Part shown: positions 36,778 through 48,325 of the stretch, in pieces
How the letters are laid out: each line of letters begins with the position of its first letter
Numbering within the stretch: the first letter of the stretch is position 1
NCBI GenBank assembly: GCA_949357655.1
Contig: CASHTG010000018.1
Coordinates: 434,001-498,000, forward strand
Reading direction: 5' to 3'
Length of the DNA stretch: 64,000 nt
Source: Parascedosporium putredinis
Taxonomy: Eukaryota > Ascomycota > Sordariomycetes > Microascales > Microascaceae
Notes under the pieces: model-generated
What the model saw: only the letters and a program-made list of their open reading frames with translations
What the model was told of the DNA's origin: nothing
The model's database searches: none
Position numbers and translations under genes: made by a program

Positions 36778-38310
36778 TTAGATTTGTCGAATCTCTTTGC
36801 CCACCATGTCTGGCCGATCGACTTCCCACTCGTCGCGGAGGACGGCAAAGGCCAGATCCGAGAGGAGCAAGCTCTGGCCCAAGCTCCAAACGAGGGTGAT
36901 GGCGTAGAAGAAGTTGGCGTTTCCGCTGCCCGCGTAGATCCAGAGGTGATAAAAGGCGGGGCCGAGGGTGGTGGCGTACATGACGGTCGAGGTCCCCACG
37001 AAGGAGTAGCGCATGAGGGGCCAGAGGTGCTTGTACAAGGGCATGAAGCCGATAAAGAGGCTGATGTCGGCGATGGACGGGTACGGCTTAAAGATGGAGA
37101 AGATGCCCAGGAGCAGCGTGAGCACAGCGAGAGGCTGCGTGCGGATGCGGATGGAGAGGCCGCCGACGTAGGAGGACAGGTGGAGCCAGAAGACACCGAG
37201 GAAGAAGGCCCGGAAGGAGTCGAACATCTCGATGAAGAAGTACCACCAGAGTCCGACGTTGGGGGCGAGATCGGTAAGAGTCAGCTGGATGCCATACGTG
37301 CTCCACAGATATTCCCAAGACGCGCCGCTCACGAGGAACGAGAGGAAGAGGAGAAACCCAATTGTCCCAGCTACTACGGCAACATTGACCGCATAGAACT
37401 TGGGCGCCGCCACCCGGCGAGATGCGGGCTGGCGGTCAAACGCGAGAAGCATCAATGGCGGCGCAAGGAGAAGCGGGTACATGGACAGGTAGGACGCGAA
37501 GGATATCGCAACCATGGAGGTCAAGGGTCGTCCCTGGATCGCCTTGGAGATGGCAAACACGACCATGAATGACGTAAACAGGCCGGTGGACCGTCCGAGA
37601 CATGCCGCTACGGTAAAAGGGTTGAAGAGGTAGCTGCGCATCGTGAAAATACAAAGGTTAGCTTCTCCGCTTACTATCAACCTTGCGCGCCCGCTGCAGG
37701 TGCAGCAGGAGAGATCGCCGGTGTACCCGCTAACTTACGCTGCTGCGACGCGAAGACCGCTCCACCTCTTCTCGCGTCGGGGCGAGGTGAACAGCCTCGA
37801 GCTTCCAGCCTCACCGGAATCGGCAATCTTGGAGAGCGCATCGGCAGTGAGGATATCGAGAGCTATGAATAGCAGGAAGGTGACGATGGGGAGGGATCGG
37901 TTGTCGGGGAGGAGCGAGAAGATGGGTAGGAGGAGCGGTGCCTGGTGGAATACGCCGCCATTGTAGGGAGAGACGTTGTGATTATAGAGGTAGAGGCCTT
38001 CTTGGACTAGATATTGACATCGTCATGTTAGCACAGGCTATGGTTTTGGTCTACGGCGAACGGCATGTGGCCACCATCAAGTCAGATGGGAGGGCGCGTC
38101 TTTGCACATAGGGGCATCTCCCAATTTGACGGACGAGGGAGGTGGAGTTCATACGTACATCGTTTAAAGCTCGTCACGGGCGTCGAGACTTCTACGCGAG
38201 CCGTCAAGAGGTCGGCGAGGTGTGGGAAGGCGACGAAGAAGAGGAGCCGGATCGAGGCGGCGGCGAGGTAGAGGGTCTGCTTTTTACGCCGGAAGACATG
38301 ATGCTGTGGA
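36778..38310 (-). CDS. GAB1: PIG-U/Gab1 (Cdc91), GPI transamidase membrane subunit
   Basis: PIG-U is the multi-spanning ER subunit of GPI transamidase that helps recognise the GPI anchor. The N-terminal exon (38310-38159) encodes QTLYLAAASIRLLFFVAFPH and LLTARVEVSTPVTSFKR. Exon 2 (38006-37739) encodes QEGLYLYNHNVSPYNGGVF, the conserved lumenal loop. Exon 3 (37633-36778) begins SYLFNPFTVAACLGRSTG and carries at least six hydrophobic spans, then GLWWYFFIEMFDSFRAFFLG and FKPYPSIADISLFIGFMPLY, both typical of the family. Introns are gtacgt..ctag (38007-38158) and gtaagt..gcag (37634-37738). The ATG at 38310 (MSSG) is one base out of phase with the rest of exon 1, probably a missing base near 38290-38297. 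The gene is divergent from NOP7, sharing about 600 bp. Confidence 0.92.
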
Positions 38311-38914
38311 GTTTTTAGGACAGCCTCAGTCCATGGTCAGGGTCAAAGGCGTAGAGGCTAGCACGGCGCTTTGCGGGGGCGGGGGAGGCGGCGGGGGTGG
38401 ATGGTACCGGTTAGGCGAGAGGCTGCGATCGCGAGGTGTAGTTGAAACCGGGTATGGCGGACAAGGACAGCACAGCAGAGCTGTTGCTGGCGCCTCGAGC
38501 GTCCAGGAGTAATCCCAAAATTGAGACGCGATGGGAGTTGGCCAGCTGCGCCAGCTGACAGGCTTAGGCTCGCTGCGTGGTGCCCTGAGAGCCGGTTTTG
38601 TGTGGTTGTGTGGACAAAAGTTGCTCCCGCTCTTTCCCAAGTCCCTTTCGAAGGCGGTCTAGGGGTTGACCAATAAGGACACTGTCAACCATGCGCTTCT
38701 CCACAAAACGGACCCAACCGTCCTGAGAGGCAAGCGGTCGGCCCTGGCACAAAAAAGAAGCAAGGGAAAAAAGTCGAAGGGACGAAAAAAAAAAGTTCCC
38801 AACCCCACTATCGCAGGAAAGGGCAGTTTCTTGCTCCCATTGTAAATCGAAACCTCTCTACACCCTTTCTCCTCAGCCATTGAGAAGCCGCCCACGCAAA
38901 GCATTTTTCTCACA
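38311..38914. promoter_or_regulatory. Shared divergent promoter region of PIG-U and NOP7
   Basis: The 604 bp between two start codons must hold both promoters. It contains a G-rich block at 38374-38400 with three G5 runs and several GG pairs, capable in principle of forming a G-quadruplex on the plus strand. C/T-rich DNA lies just before the NOP7 ATG. No TATA box is obvious. Confidence 0.5.
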
Positions 38915-40902
38915 ATGGCGCGATTGAAGAAGAAGGGCCAGGCCGGCGCGGCCAAGAATTACATTACCCGAAACCAGGCGATCCGCAAGCTCCAGCTGAC
39001 CCTGCCAGACTTCCGCAAGCTCTGTATCTGGAAGGGCATCTATCCCAGGGAGCCTCGCAACCGCCGCAAGGCCAACAAGTCCGCCACCGAGTCCACCACT
39101 TTTTACTACACCAAGGACATTCAGTACCTCTTGCACGAGCCCATTCTCGATAAATTCCGTGAGCAAAAGGCGCTCGAGAAGAAGATCTCGAGGGCGCTGG
39201 GACGAGGCGACTTCGGCGATGCCAAGAGGCTCGAGGTTAACGCTGCGCGCCCCGAGAAGACGGGCAAGTCCCATTACACCCTGGACCATGTCATCCGGGA
39301 GCGGTACCCTACCTTCGTCGACGCCCTCCGTGATTTGGACGACTGCCTGTCCATGCTCTCCCTCTTCGCCAGCCTCCCCTCCACCTCCTCCGTGCCCGCC
39401 AAGATGATCGCCCGCTGCGAGCGCCTCTGCCTCGAATTCCAACACTACCTGATCGAGTCTCAGAGCCTGAGAAAGTCTTTCCTGTCCATCAAGGGTATAT
39501 ACTACCAGGCCAACATCATGGGCGAGGATATCATGTGGATCGTGCCCTACAAGTTCAAGCAGAACCTCTCCGGCGACATCGATTTCCGCATCATGGGTAC
39601 TTTTGTCGAGTTTTACATGACTCTGCTCGGCTTTGTGAACTTTAGGCTGTACACCTCCCGTGGTCTCCGGTACCCTCCCAAATTCGACCAGGCCAAGGAT
39701 GACGAGGCTGCCGAGCTCGCCGCGTTTACCCTTGAGGGCAACACCGTAACAACCGAGGAAGACGGTGCGGCCAAGCAAATAACCAACGGGGCGTCTGAGC
39801 ATCAGCCAGACCCCAAGATTCAAGCTAGTGTCAACAAGATCGTTAAAGAGCTCAAGGCCAGTTCTTCGAAAGAGGACGAGGACGCGAACAAATCCAGGGT
39901 CCAGATCGACGGTGAGGAGCCCACTGATGCTCTCGACAAGTTTGAACCCGCTGCCCCCGGCGGCGATGTTCTTCCCCAGCCCGAATCTGATAGCAACGAC
40001 CCCACCAGCCTCTTTTCCAACTGCACATTCTTCCTTTCCCGTGAAACTCCCCGTGCTTCCATCGAACTCCTCCTCCGAGCTTTCGGCTGCAAGAGGATAG
40101 GTTGGGACGCCGTACTCGGCAGCGGTGCTTACACCACAAACGAGCTCGATCCTTCCATCACCCACCAGATCGTTGATCGTCCCCTCTCCAGGTGTCCGAC
40201 GTCGAAGGTGATGACAACCAGACCACCCAGAGGCTTGGGCCCAACCAGAGGGTACCGGGACGGATATACGTCCAGCCTCAATGGGTCTGGGACAGCATCA
40301 ACTATGAGGAGCTTCAGCGCCCCGACGTCTATGCTCCCGGTGCCGCCCTCCCGCCCCACTTGAGTCCATTCGTCAAGAGCGTTCCCGGCCGGTACGATCC
40401 CACTCGACCCCTCGACGAGCAGCTTCCCGAGGGCGCCGCTCTCGAGATGGAGAGCGACTCCGAGGCGGGCGAGGATGGCATGGAGCTCGATGGCGGCGCC
40501 TTTGGCGGCTTCTCGGCTGACGAGGATGCCGACGAGGATGTCAACGACGAGGACATGGCGGATGCCCAGGAAGGCGCCGGAAAAGACGACGACGAGGACG
40601 AGGATGCTGATAGGAAACGCCGCCTTGAGATCGAGGCTGAGCTCTCGGGCAAGAACCTCAAGGCCGGCGCCGCCGTCAAGCCCTCGACCAAGGCCAAGGC
40701 GGACAAGCGCAAGGCCCTGGCGAAGCAGGCGCGCGAAGAGGAGGAAGAGGTGGAGAGGGCCAAGGGTATGCTCAGCAAGAAGAAGAGGAAGTTGTTCGAG
40801 AAGATGCAGTACAGCAATAACCAAAAGAGCGAGGAGGACCTGAAGCTCATGGCCAAGAGGAGGAAGTTGGAGAAGGAGAAGGCCAAGGGGAAGAGGCCGT
40901 GA
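38915..40902 (+). CDS. NOP7: Pescadillo homologue NOP7, ribosome biogenesis factor
   Basis: Nop7 (pescadillo) is a nucleolar component of the Nop7-Erb1-Ytm1 complex needed for 60S maturation. It is intronless here, about 660 aa. The conserved N-terminal domain starts MARLKKKGQAGAAKNYITRN and includes KLCIWKGIYPREPRNRRK, HYTLDHVIRERYPTFVDAL and KSFLSIKGIYYQANIMGEDI. A BRCT domain follows (ALFSNCTFFLSRETPRAS-like region, then QWVWDSINYEELQRPDVYAP). The C-terminus is an acidic stretch followed by a basic coiled region (KKKRKLFEKMQYSNNQKSEE) ending KAKGKRP. One frame break lies at CC 40188-40189 inside the BRCT domain; one extra C gives VDRPLSQVSDVEGDDNQ. The ATG context cacaATGGCG is good, and a pyrimidine leader precedes it. 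It converges with the Rrn9-domain gene. Confidence 0.97.
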
Positions 40903-41309
40903 TGAAAAGCCTAAGAGGGGTGGAAGATTCATGTAGCTTTTTTTTATTGTTCCTCCTTTCTCATGTCTGTCTGTGCTTGTCGTTGTTATGTCGTTGCCGT
41001 CCGTTCTGTGTTCAAACCCTCTTTTTCGACACGTTTGCTCGGGTTTCTTCATCATTTGCGAAGTAAAAACATGTAGACAGGGCGTTGAATTCAAGGAGTC
41101 TTTTTTTCCCTGTTATTCTTCAAGTTGCTAAGTTCGGTAGCCTAAAAGGTCTTGGGGAGAACCCGCGCCTTGACTTCCTGAGCACTCGTGATGTTGTATC
41201 TGGGCGAATTTCGATTTTATTTCCTTCTTCACTAACCTCTACGTAGAAAAACAAGAGGCACGAGCATCTAGCGTATCTCAGCACCACCCCCACCACCCCT
41301 TAATACTCT
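40903..41309. other. Convergent 3' region of NOP7 and Rrn9-like gene
   Basis: AT-rich DNA with poly(T) stretches at about 40938-40945 and 41100-41108, consistent with 3' UTRs. No gene is seen. Confidence 0.5.
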
Positions 41310-43275
41310 TCATGTGCCTCCTCCTTCCCCTTCCTCCCCTCCTCCCACCCCTAGGCTTCCTCTCCCTCTCGTCATCCCGAACATCATCTCCACGCCAGCC
41401 CTTGCGGACCCGAATCCCCGTAGGAAGCCGTCCACGTGCACGCCCGCCTCCATCTCGTCCTCCGAGTCCACGTCGCGGAGGGCGCCGCCCCTCGCCGGCG
41501 TGCATTCTATCAATGTGGCGCTGCAGGTTGCTGCGTTTGGAAAGGGCGCGACGGAGCGCGGGCAGGAGGGGTAAGGGCACACGAGGTGCGGCACGGCGGA
41601 GAGGAGCGCGAGCGGGAGCGCGCAGAGGCCCCCGGCGTGCCGGGCGTGCGGCTACGAGTGGGGAGCCGTGAGCGGGTGGGGGACGGAGGGGTCGGGTGTG
41701 GTCTTGGCTGCGGAGGAGTTCTCGGCCGCGGAGGCGCAGGCGGATGATTTCTGCTAGCTCTGCGTCGTCATCGTCGTCGTCGTCATCGACGTCATTTTCG
41801 TCGGCATTGGTAGTGGAGGGGAGGGGAGTGTGCACGAGGGTGGATGGTGGATCGGGTGTCGTTGGCCGGGGCGTGGTCCTGCAGAATGTGCAAGTCCACG
41901 TCCTCCCCGAACAAGGACGCGCAGCGCTGCGTAGCGCGTGCGAGCACGGCGGGGAGAAGCCCGACATGGAGGCCGCGCCCAGGACGGTGCGCCAGTCGCG
42001 GGGCACGAGGCTCAGCAGGCGGTCTTCCCGTTTGCGGACGCTGTCGCGCGGGCGTCCAGCCGCGGGGCCGGGAACGCGTAGAGACTGCTGCGCGTCCCTC
42101 TTTACGGGGAGGGGCTCGGGGACGGCGACAGCGAGACGTCGTCCGCGGCTCCGCGCGTGTCGAGGGGCGAAGGCGAGCGCTGCCCGACTGCTTTAGTTTC
42201 TTTTGTGGGGAGCCGTGGCGTCCGAGGGTCGGCGGTTCCAAGGCCAACGGTGGAGCGGCCTCGCTCGGGGCCCTACGCCTCTTCTTGGGGGAGCGGGATA
42301 TGGACCTGCGCGCCTTCTTGGGAGTCGGACCTTGCCGTGGCCGATTCGCGCTGCCGCCGACGCCGCCGTCCTCGCTGTCGTCGTCGTCCCGGTCGTCGAC
42401 GGACTGGATTGTGGCCACCATCATGTTGTGCAGGGATAGTAAAGTCTTTTCTAGCTTGCTGATGATGTCTCCCACGACAGGCTGGAGCAGGGCGTTGGAC
42501 GCCTCGTCATCCGCAGAGGGCACACCAATCATCTCAGGGCTCATCTCGCGGTCTCTGCTGATAGAACGGTCTTCGGCAGAGTGGCCCCTCGCATCCTTCA
42601 TCTCCAGATCCGAGTCTTGCTCCGCCTCGGAGTTGTCTTCTTCCCCACCAGTCAACACGTCCTCCTGGTCGTTGTTCTGCGCATCCCCTCTCATCTCTTG
42701 CTCTTCTTCTCGCCGCAAAAACTTCTCCTTGGCTGCCCTGAGGATCAAAGCCGCGACCTCTTCCGCCAGAGCGGTTCTCGGAAACGTTCTCTCCATCTTC
42801 CGGAAAGTTAGCCCGCTGTCCTCATCCAACGGTTGCATTGGCATGAGATCGTCGCTAGGCACGTATTCCACGCCCATGGGCCACGCAGTCCAGGCCCGTG
42901 GAGGAGCCCATTTCCCGACCACACTCTCGTACCCCAGCTGCATCATCCATGAGGTCAGCCTCTCATTAAGATAGGGAGATCGCTCTGGGCGGCAGAAACG
43001 GGACTTACAAGTTCACCGGTTTGACTTATTGTCATTCGCGGTCCTTTCTTCAACGCAAACGCATTGTAGAGGTGAACGGAGAGGTCCGAGTGGCGAAGTG
43101 CCTCGAGTGCGGTGTAGACGGCTCGATCACCTTCGTTGCGACTCCTCCAGGAGGCTTTAGAACCACGCCAGCGGTTGGGTCGGCTGTTGTAAAGCTCATC
43201 CGATGAATCGGAATGGATAGAATCGGTGGTTTTATCCCACTCTTCGGTGGGTGTTGGTGGTGCGGAACTATCCAT
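41310..43275 (-). CDS. Rrn9-domain protein with C-terminal C2H2 finger
   Basis: The N-terminal exon (43275-43009, MDSSAPPTPTEEWDKTTDSI) holds a segment like the Rrn9 domain of the RNA polymerase I upstream activation factor: RPNRWRGSKASWRSRNEGDR, then ALRHSDLSVHLYNAFALKK. An intron, 42938-43008 (gtaagt..gcag), leads to LGYESVVGKWAPPRAWTAWP and FPRTALAEEVAALILRAAKE. A basic Ser/Arg/Lys-rich region follows (KKARRSISRSPKKRRRAP), then REDRLLSLVPRDWRTVLGAA, VLARATQRCASLFGEDVDLH and AELAEIIRLRLRGRELL. The C-terminus shows CPYPSCPRSVAPF and KRSNLQRHIDRMH, a single C2H2 finger, then DVDSEDEMEAGVHVDGFLRG. Several frame changes occur between 42190 and 41540, so this half is patchy and the exact stop (41310) is an inference. 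If the assignment is right, it acts in rDNA transcription. Confidence 0.72.
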
Positions 43276-43839
43276 ACTCTCGGGCGAGGCCGATTTTAAC
43301 CCAATATTCTTCCCTTTAGGGAGGCAGAAACTTCTTTTCAAGATTCGTAAACTCGAGAGAGGAGAAAAATGGAAGGAGGTTCTCAAAGTTGCAGAGAAGA
43401 CTAAAAAACCCCCACGACTGGCAGCGGTGTGGTGAATGCTATAAACCCCTGTGCGGCAGGCTCAGGTTTTCGAAGAAGATATGCATCAACAGCAACTCTC
43501 CTTCCGCAGCTCGCACTTCATTAATAAAGATGTGGATAGAATTCTTAAAGATCCCGATGACGCAGAACCTAGATTTTCACAATCAAGACTTTAATGAGGG
43601 GGAAATCAATGATGCCTTGCCTGCCGTCAAATCGAAGAGCCTCACAATTCGGACAAACCCCACCTCGTTATAGGAGAGGCTCTGCCAACAGGATGGAAGA
43701 AAGCACAGCATTTACTAAGACGTCGTTGAGATTCCGACCTGGTCGGCTGCTCTTAAAGATAGGACTCAGTCTCTAACCTAACCGTGGGCGAGCGAGGCTT
43801 ATGTGATGACAAACTGGACCGAAATCTCATCGAATCAGA
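43276..43839. other. Upstream region of Rrn9-like gene and tRNA
   Basis: No protein gene is supported. It is the promoter side of the minus-strand Rrn9-like gene and the 5' flank of the tRNA. Confidence 0.45.
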
Positions 43840-43922
43840 GCACTATTGGGTTAGTGGTAAACTTGGTCGTTGCCATCTTCCGATAGATTCGACCAGCCCC
43901 GGTTCGATTCCGGGATAGTGCA
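43840..43922 (+). tRNA. tRNA-Gly (GCC) with a 13-nt intron
   Basis: The acceptor arms GCACTAT (43840-43846) and ATAGTGC (43915-43921) pair, followed by the discriminator A. The D-arm GGTTAGTGGTAAA and the T-arm CCCCGG-TTCGATT-CCGGG are canonical. The anticodon stem GGTCG/CGACC encloses TT-GCC-A, a 13-nt insertion (43876-43888) and a final T. The insertion lies one base after the anticodon, the standard site for nuclear tRNA introns. T-rich DNA (TTTCTTTTT, about 43928-43936) follows and would terminate Pol III. The internal A and B boxes are intact. Confidence 0.95.
43876..43888 (+). other. tRNA-Gly intron
   Basis: These 13 bases sit between anticodon position 37 and the last loop base and must be removed by the tRNA splicing endonuclease to restore a seven-base loop. 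Confidence 0.85.
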
Positions 43923-43927
43923 CTTGA

Positions 43928-43936
43928 ATTTCTTTT
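43928..43936 (+). terminator. Pol III terminator of tRNA-Gly
   Basis: TTTCTTTTT on the coding strand begins 6 bp after the tRNA, the position expected for RNA polymerase III termination. Confidence 0.75.
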
Positions 43937-44535
43937 TGCACTTTTTATTTCTGTTTTTTATCCTTTCAGTACGCTCGCTGTTCGTCTTCTTCGCCGCCAC
44001 TGTTCTCTATCTCGAGCTTCTTTTTGTTTTGTATTTGCAATGAAATAGAAACTCTAGATTTCGTGGCTTTCGCATTCATGTTTGCATCTCAGCCCTCCTT
44101 CCTCCATATATAAATGCGTACATGCAGGGCTTCGAGAGCTCTTTGCTAGTAGCCTTGCCATCCATCAATAAACAACGTAGGCTATTCACATCTTAACTTC
44201 AGTAATCATTACTCTTCCTAATCCATAACCAGCAAGGGTATCGGAATGCTCAAGAATTATAAAAAGAAAAAGAAAGCAAGAAAGCAAAGCAGGAAAACGA
44301 AGGCTACTCCGGGAATAGTCCATCCATCCTAACAAATCCATGGTTTCCGTCCCAGTCATACCATAATACCATCATTGAACCAGAGTCAAACCAAAACACC
44401 CTGTCTAAACGATACTCCAACCCGCTAGGCCAAGCCCTGAGAAGAGAAAATAAAACGAAAAAGACACCAAAAATCATGCAGCTATGAAGCAGCACCTCCC
44501 CCACCACGTGAGAAGATCTTTTCCCCGCTCCTTGT
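43937..44535. other. Intergenic, tRNA to kinesin-5 3' end
   Basis: AT-rich DNA, probably the 3' UTR of kinesin-5 on its right side. No gene is seen. Confidence 0.5.
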
Positions 44536-47500
44536 CTAGTTTAGTCGCGGGCTCTTCCTCTTCGGCATATCAAATCCAATCGTGACATTCTCCTTGCTCA
44601 CTTCCAACTCCGCCATCTTCTTCTTGCCCTTGCCTCGCGTTGGCCTCTTCAGCATCGGAAGTGTCATGTTCTCCGCTGGCAGAGACATGGTGCTGACGCT
44701 TGGGTCAAAGGAGAAGCTGCTCGTGAGGTTCGGGTTGATCTCCCGAAGGCTCATGCTCATCGGATTACTCTCCTCCTGGCCCCGAACACCACGGTCGATC
44801 GCACTCGTCGACGCCGCCATTGCCGGAATTCGAGTCAACGGCGGTGAAAGCGAGGGGATCCGGGGAGGGGAGCCATGTCACCGCCGTCGGAGAAGACGAT
44901 GGGGCCGGCCCGCTCCTTTGACGGTGTTGCTTCTGGAGCACCGTCCATCTTGGCGAGGAGCGTTTCGTGACTGTCGGTACGAGGAAGCTCTGTTGGGTAC
45001 CTGTACTGCACCCTGCTAGGCGTATCACCGGTAGGCACGTACTCCCTAAGCACCGCGCCGCCAATCTCCTCGCGAAGCTCGGCGAGAGGCTGGCACACCT
45101 CTTCCTCGAGAGGCTCCAGCGCCTCGGCCACCAGCTTAGTTTCGGATTCCATTTCTGTACCAATCTCCTCCACCCGCTCAAGATTGGCCTTGAAGTGTGC
45201 GCCGATACTCTCGTACGATTGCTCAACCGTGGTAGCAACCGAGCGAACAGCCTCGGTCTGCATCTCGTGGTGCTGGGCATTCTCGGATCGAGCGCGGTTA
45301 ACAAAGTCGTCGAGAGCCTGCATTTGGATGCCAAGATCGGAAATTTGAGCATCGACAATCCGTACCGTTTCAGCGTGGACGGATTTCGTCGTAGTCTGGA
45401 TCGAGCTGCTGTGCTGGTTGGCGATCTGAAGTAACCCTTTGTTAGCACGATGTTCGTATAGCCTTGCTGGGACCTTTCCGCGCTCTTGTAAACCACTTAC
45501 ATTCCAGTCATCCTTAAGCTTCGTCTTGAGTGTATCTCGAGATGTCTTGACATCCTCGAGGAGCTGACCTTCCTTCTTGTCCCAGGTAGCCATAGATTCG
45601 CCGTACCGGTCGACGCTTCCGCTCAGTGTCGAGTTGGCGTCCGTGAGGCCCTTCTGGAGTAGCGCTGCCTTTTCGGCGAGCCTGGATTCTTGCACTTCCG
45701 CCTGCGCATTGATCAAAGCCCCAATCTGTGTCAAGAGGCTCTGTCGGTCCTCCGCTGCCTGCTGGCGCTCCTCGTTGATAACCTCCTTGATACGGAGGGA
45801 GAGCGTCGCGTTCTGCTGGATCATGGTATGCGTGGCGCTCTCGAGCTGGCGCCTGAGTCTGTCTGCCTCACTCCTCTGGGAAGCGAGGTGTCGCATCATC
45901 TCTTCAAAGATGGACTTGAACTCCTTTCCAAGCGAGCTGTAAGAGGTGTGTAGCTGTTCAAAGAATCATGGTCAGTGGGGGAACTAGACGAGAAAAAAGA
46001 GACTATCCCGAGCAAGGAGGGAGCGAAGCTTACCTGGTTATGGAACGTGTCGAGCTCACTCAAAACATCGGCCGATATCCTCTCGGCCGCCCCGGAGATG
46101 GCCTGCAGGCTCTCCCCAACCCGTTCTTTCACCGAATCCCGTACAACCTTGATCTCCTCCAAAACTTCATCCATCTCATCCTTGGACCGATCCCCACGCT
46201 CGAGGAGATCCTTCTTCGACTCGCTGAATGCGGCTAGTTGGATCTGAAGAAATTCTTGCGTGGCCGCGAGCTGTCGGAGCTCCTCGTCGACGAAACCGCG
46301 CATTCGATCCGACACGTTTGCGATCCGCTCCGACTGCTCTCTCCTGAGCTCAAGCACGCGACCCTCGACAAGAGAGCTGACGTCCTCCACGTGCGCCTGG
46401 GCGGCCGTCCAAGTGCTCCGATTCATTTCCTGAAGGTCCGACTTGCGCCTGTTCTTTGCGTGTAGGCCATCCACGTCGCCAACAGTTTTCTTGAGAGTCG
46501 TCAAGAGCTTGCCACCAACCTCGGTGAGCTTCTCTTCCGTCTCTTGGTGCGCTTTCCGGAGGTGCGTCTCCTTGGCAAGCGTCAGGCGTGTCGCAGAAAG
46601 GATGAGTTCCGTCTGATCGAGGACAGACTTGGTATCGTCAAACTTGACTTTCAAGCCCTCGTAGCCTTCCTTCATACCCATAAACGTCGCCGTAAGGTTC
46701 AACAGTTCCTGGGTTTTGTTGCGTAGACTAGTCTCGATGGCTTCCATCTTGGCAGCTTGCTCCTCAAGCATGATGCGGCGCGATTCGCTGACTGAAGACA
46801 TATCCTCGAACGCCTCGTTTGTAAGGTAGACGCCGTTACGCTGCCGGTGGCAAATGAGCTCCGTCTTTAGTTTCTCAATCTCGTTGGCAAGGTCCCGCAT
46901 CAGCGCCTTTTTGTGGATGGGCTGGTTGATCTGAGGCCGGTTTCGGATGTTCTTAGCTCGGAAAGCGTAGTCGAGGGTCGATATCGTCTCTTCGAGGTTG
47001 CTCTTTGCCGGGGACACCGTCGCGACGATGCACGTCTTTGTACGACCACCAAGGGAGTCTTGCAAAAGCCTCGTCAATTTGGACTCGCGGTAAGGAATGT
47101 GGAGGCTGCGGTCGACCAACGCGTTGATCACCCTTCCTAGGGTGAGCAAGCTCTTGTTGATCAACCCCGCTTCCGCCGCACGCTTGTTCTCGGCACCGGA
47201 CCTTTGGATATTTTCGCTACCCGCCAAATCAACGAGGTTGAGCTTTCCGGCACTCACAAGCTCCTCACTGCCGTCCGCAGCCTTCATGCGAACGTAAGCG
47301 GTGATTGTGAAGACTGTGTGACTTCGGCTACTGAGGTCGTTGCATTTGGTTGCCGCAACCTGCCTCTTCAAACTCCCAGCCTGGAGAACCTTGATGCCGT
47401 CCGAGGCCGAGTTGATATGCTTCTCCTCCATCCCCTGCACAACCGTGGCGGCAAGTCCCCTTCTCGACGTGTCATCGTAAATCTTGAGCTTGGCGGACTC

Positions 47501-48325
47501 TTCTACCGAAATGAGATCTCGTAGTTCTTCGTTGTAAAGTTCGATAAAGGACACTTTGACGCAGTTTTCTCCGTCATCCACGTGAAGCTTGCTGAAGAGA
47601 GCCTGAAGAACCCTCGGGATGATGCCGGCAGCATCGGAGAGTATCCCGAGCGTTTCGGACATGTCGCCAGACATCGTATATGTCTTACCGGTGCCTGTTT
47701 GGCCGTACGCGAAAATTGTGCAGTTGTATCCTTTCAACATCTGTCCCACATCCCAGGGGTTAGCGCTAGAACTCAAGGTAGGTAGGGTCCCGCCCATCGC
47801 CCTTGTCAAAAGGGAAACTCCTCACCTCATCAAGAATAGGTCTTACGACCTCGTCGAAAATGATGCTCTGGTCCGCCGCAGGGGAAAAGACGCCGTCAAA
47901 GTTGTACGTCTTATTGCTCAACGCGTTAGATCCCATAAACAGCTCAACAACTTTGCCCTTGACGCCCTCCGTCCGTAACACCACATTGCTGTTTTCCTTG
48001 ACCTCCCTCTCGTTCCTACCCCTACACCTCACAAACACGTTGATGCACGTCTCCTCGCCGGTCGAGCCGTCGGCTTCGTACCCCCGTTCCTTGCGCTTCG
48101 AGCCCGCAGTCATCGTGGCTGTCGACATGAGGGAATCCGCGGGGAGGCGGCGCCCGCACGATCGCCCATTCGGGAGCTGACATGGCGCGTTGTCGCGATG
48201 CTCGGGGCGCGGATGCCCGGACGTGTGCTTGTTCGTCGCGTCATAGCCGACCGTGCTGCGGTCATTGACGTGACTCTTTTGACCGGTTCACGCTCGGAGC
48301 GTGAGCCCGCGGTCTGGCTCGCCAT
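44536..48325 (-). CDS. bimC: Kinesin-5 (BimC/Eg5), four exons
   Basis: This is a homotetrameric plus-end motor that slides antiparallel spindle microtubules. It starts MASQTAGSRSEREP, and a Ser/Arg-rich head extension precedes INVFVRCRGRNEREVKEN. Motor motifs are the P-loop AYGQTGTGKTYTM, switch I NDLSSRSHTVFTI, switch II LVDLAGSENIQRSG and HIPYRESKLTRLLQDSLGG. A long stalk follows, including RSTWTAAQAHVEDVSSLVE and MMRHLASQRSEADRLRRQLE. The tail has SLREINPNLTSSFSFDPS and ends PKRKSPRLN. Introns are 47741-47825, 45954-46033 and 45426-45500, all GT..AG and in phase (ILDE|MLKGYN, FHNQ|LHTSYS, DDWN|IANQH). Frame changes at GGG 48131-48133 and near 44840-44850 need one base each. The gene is otherwise complete at about 1,200 aa. 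The ATG at 48325 is the best-placed start, but the N-terminus is the least certain part. Confidence 0.96.

Noticed and set aside
36769..37572. Long plus-strand open frame of 267 codons
   Set aside because: It is the shadow of the PIG-U gene on the opposite strand, whose membrane segments and introns are consistent.
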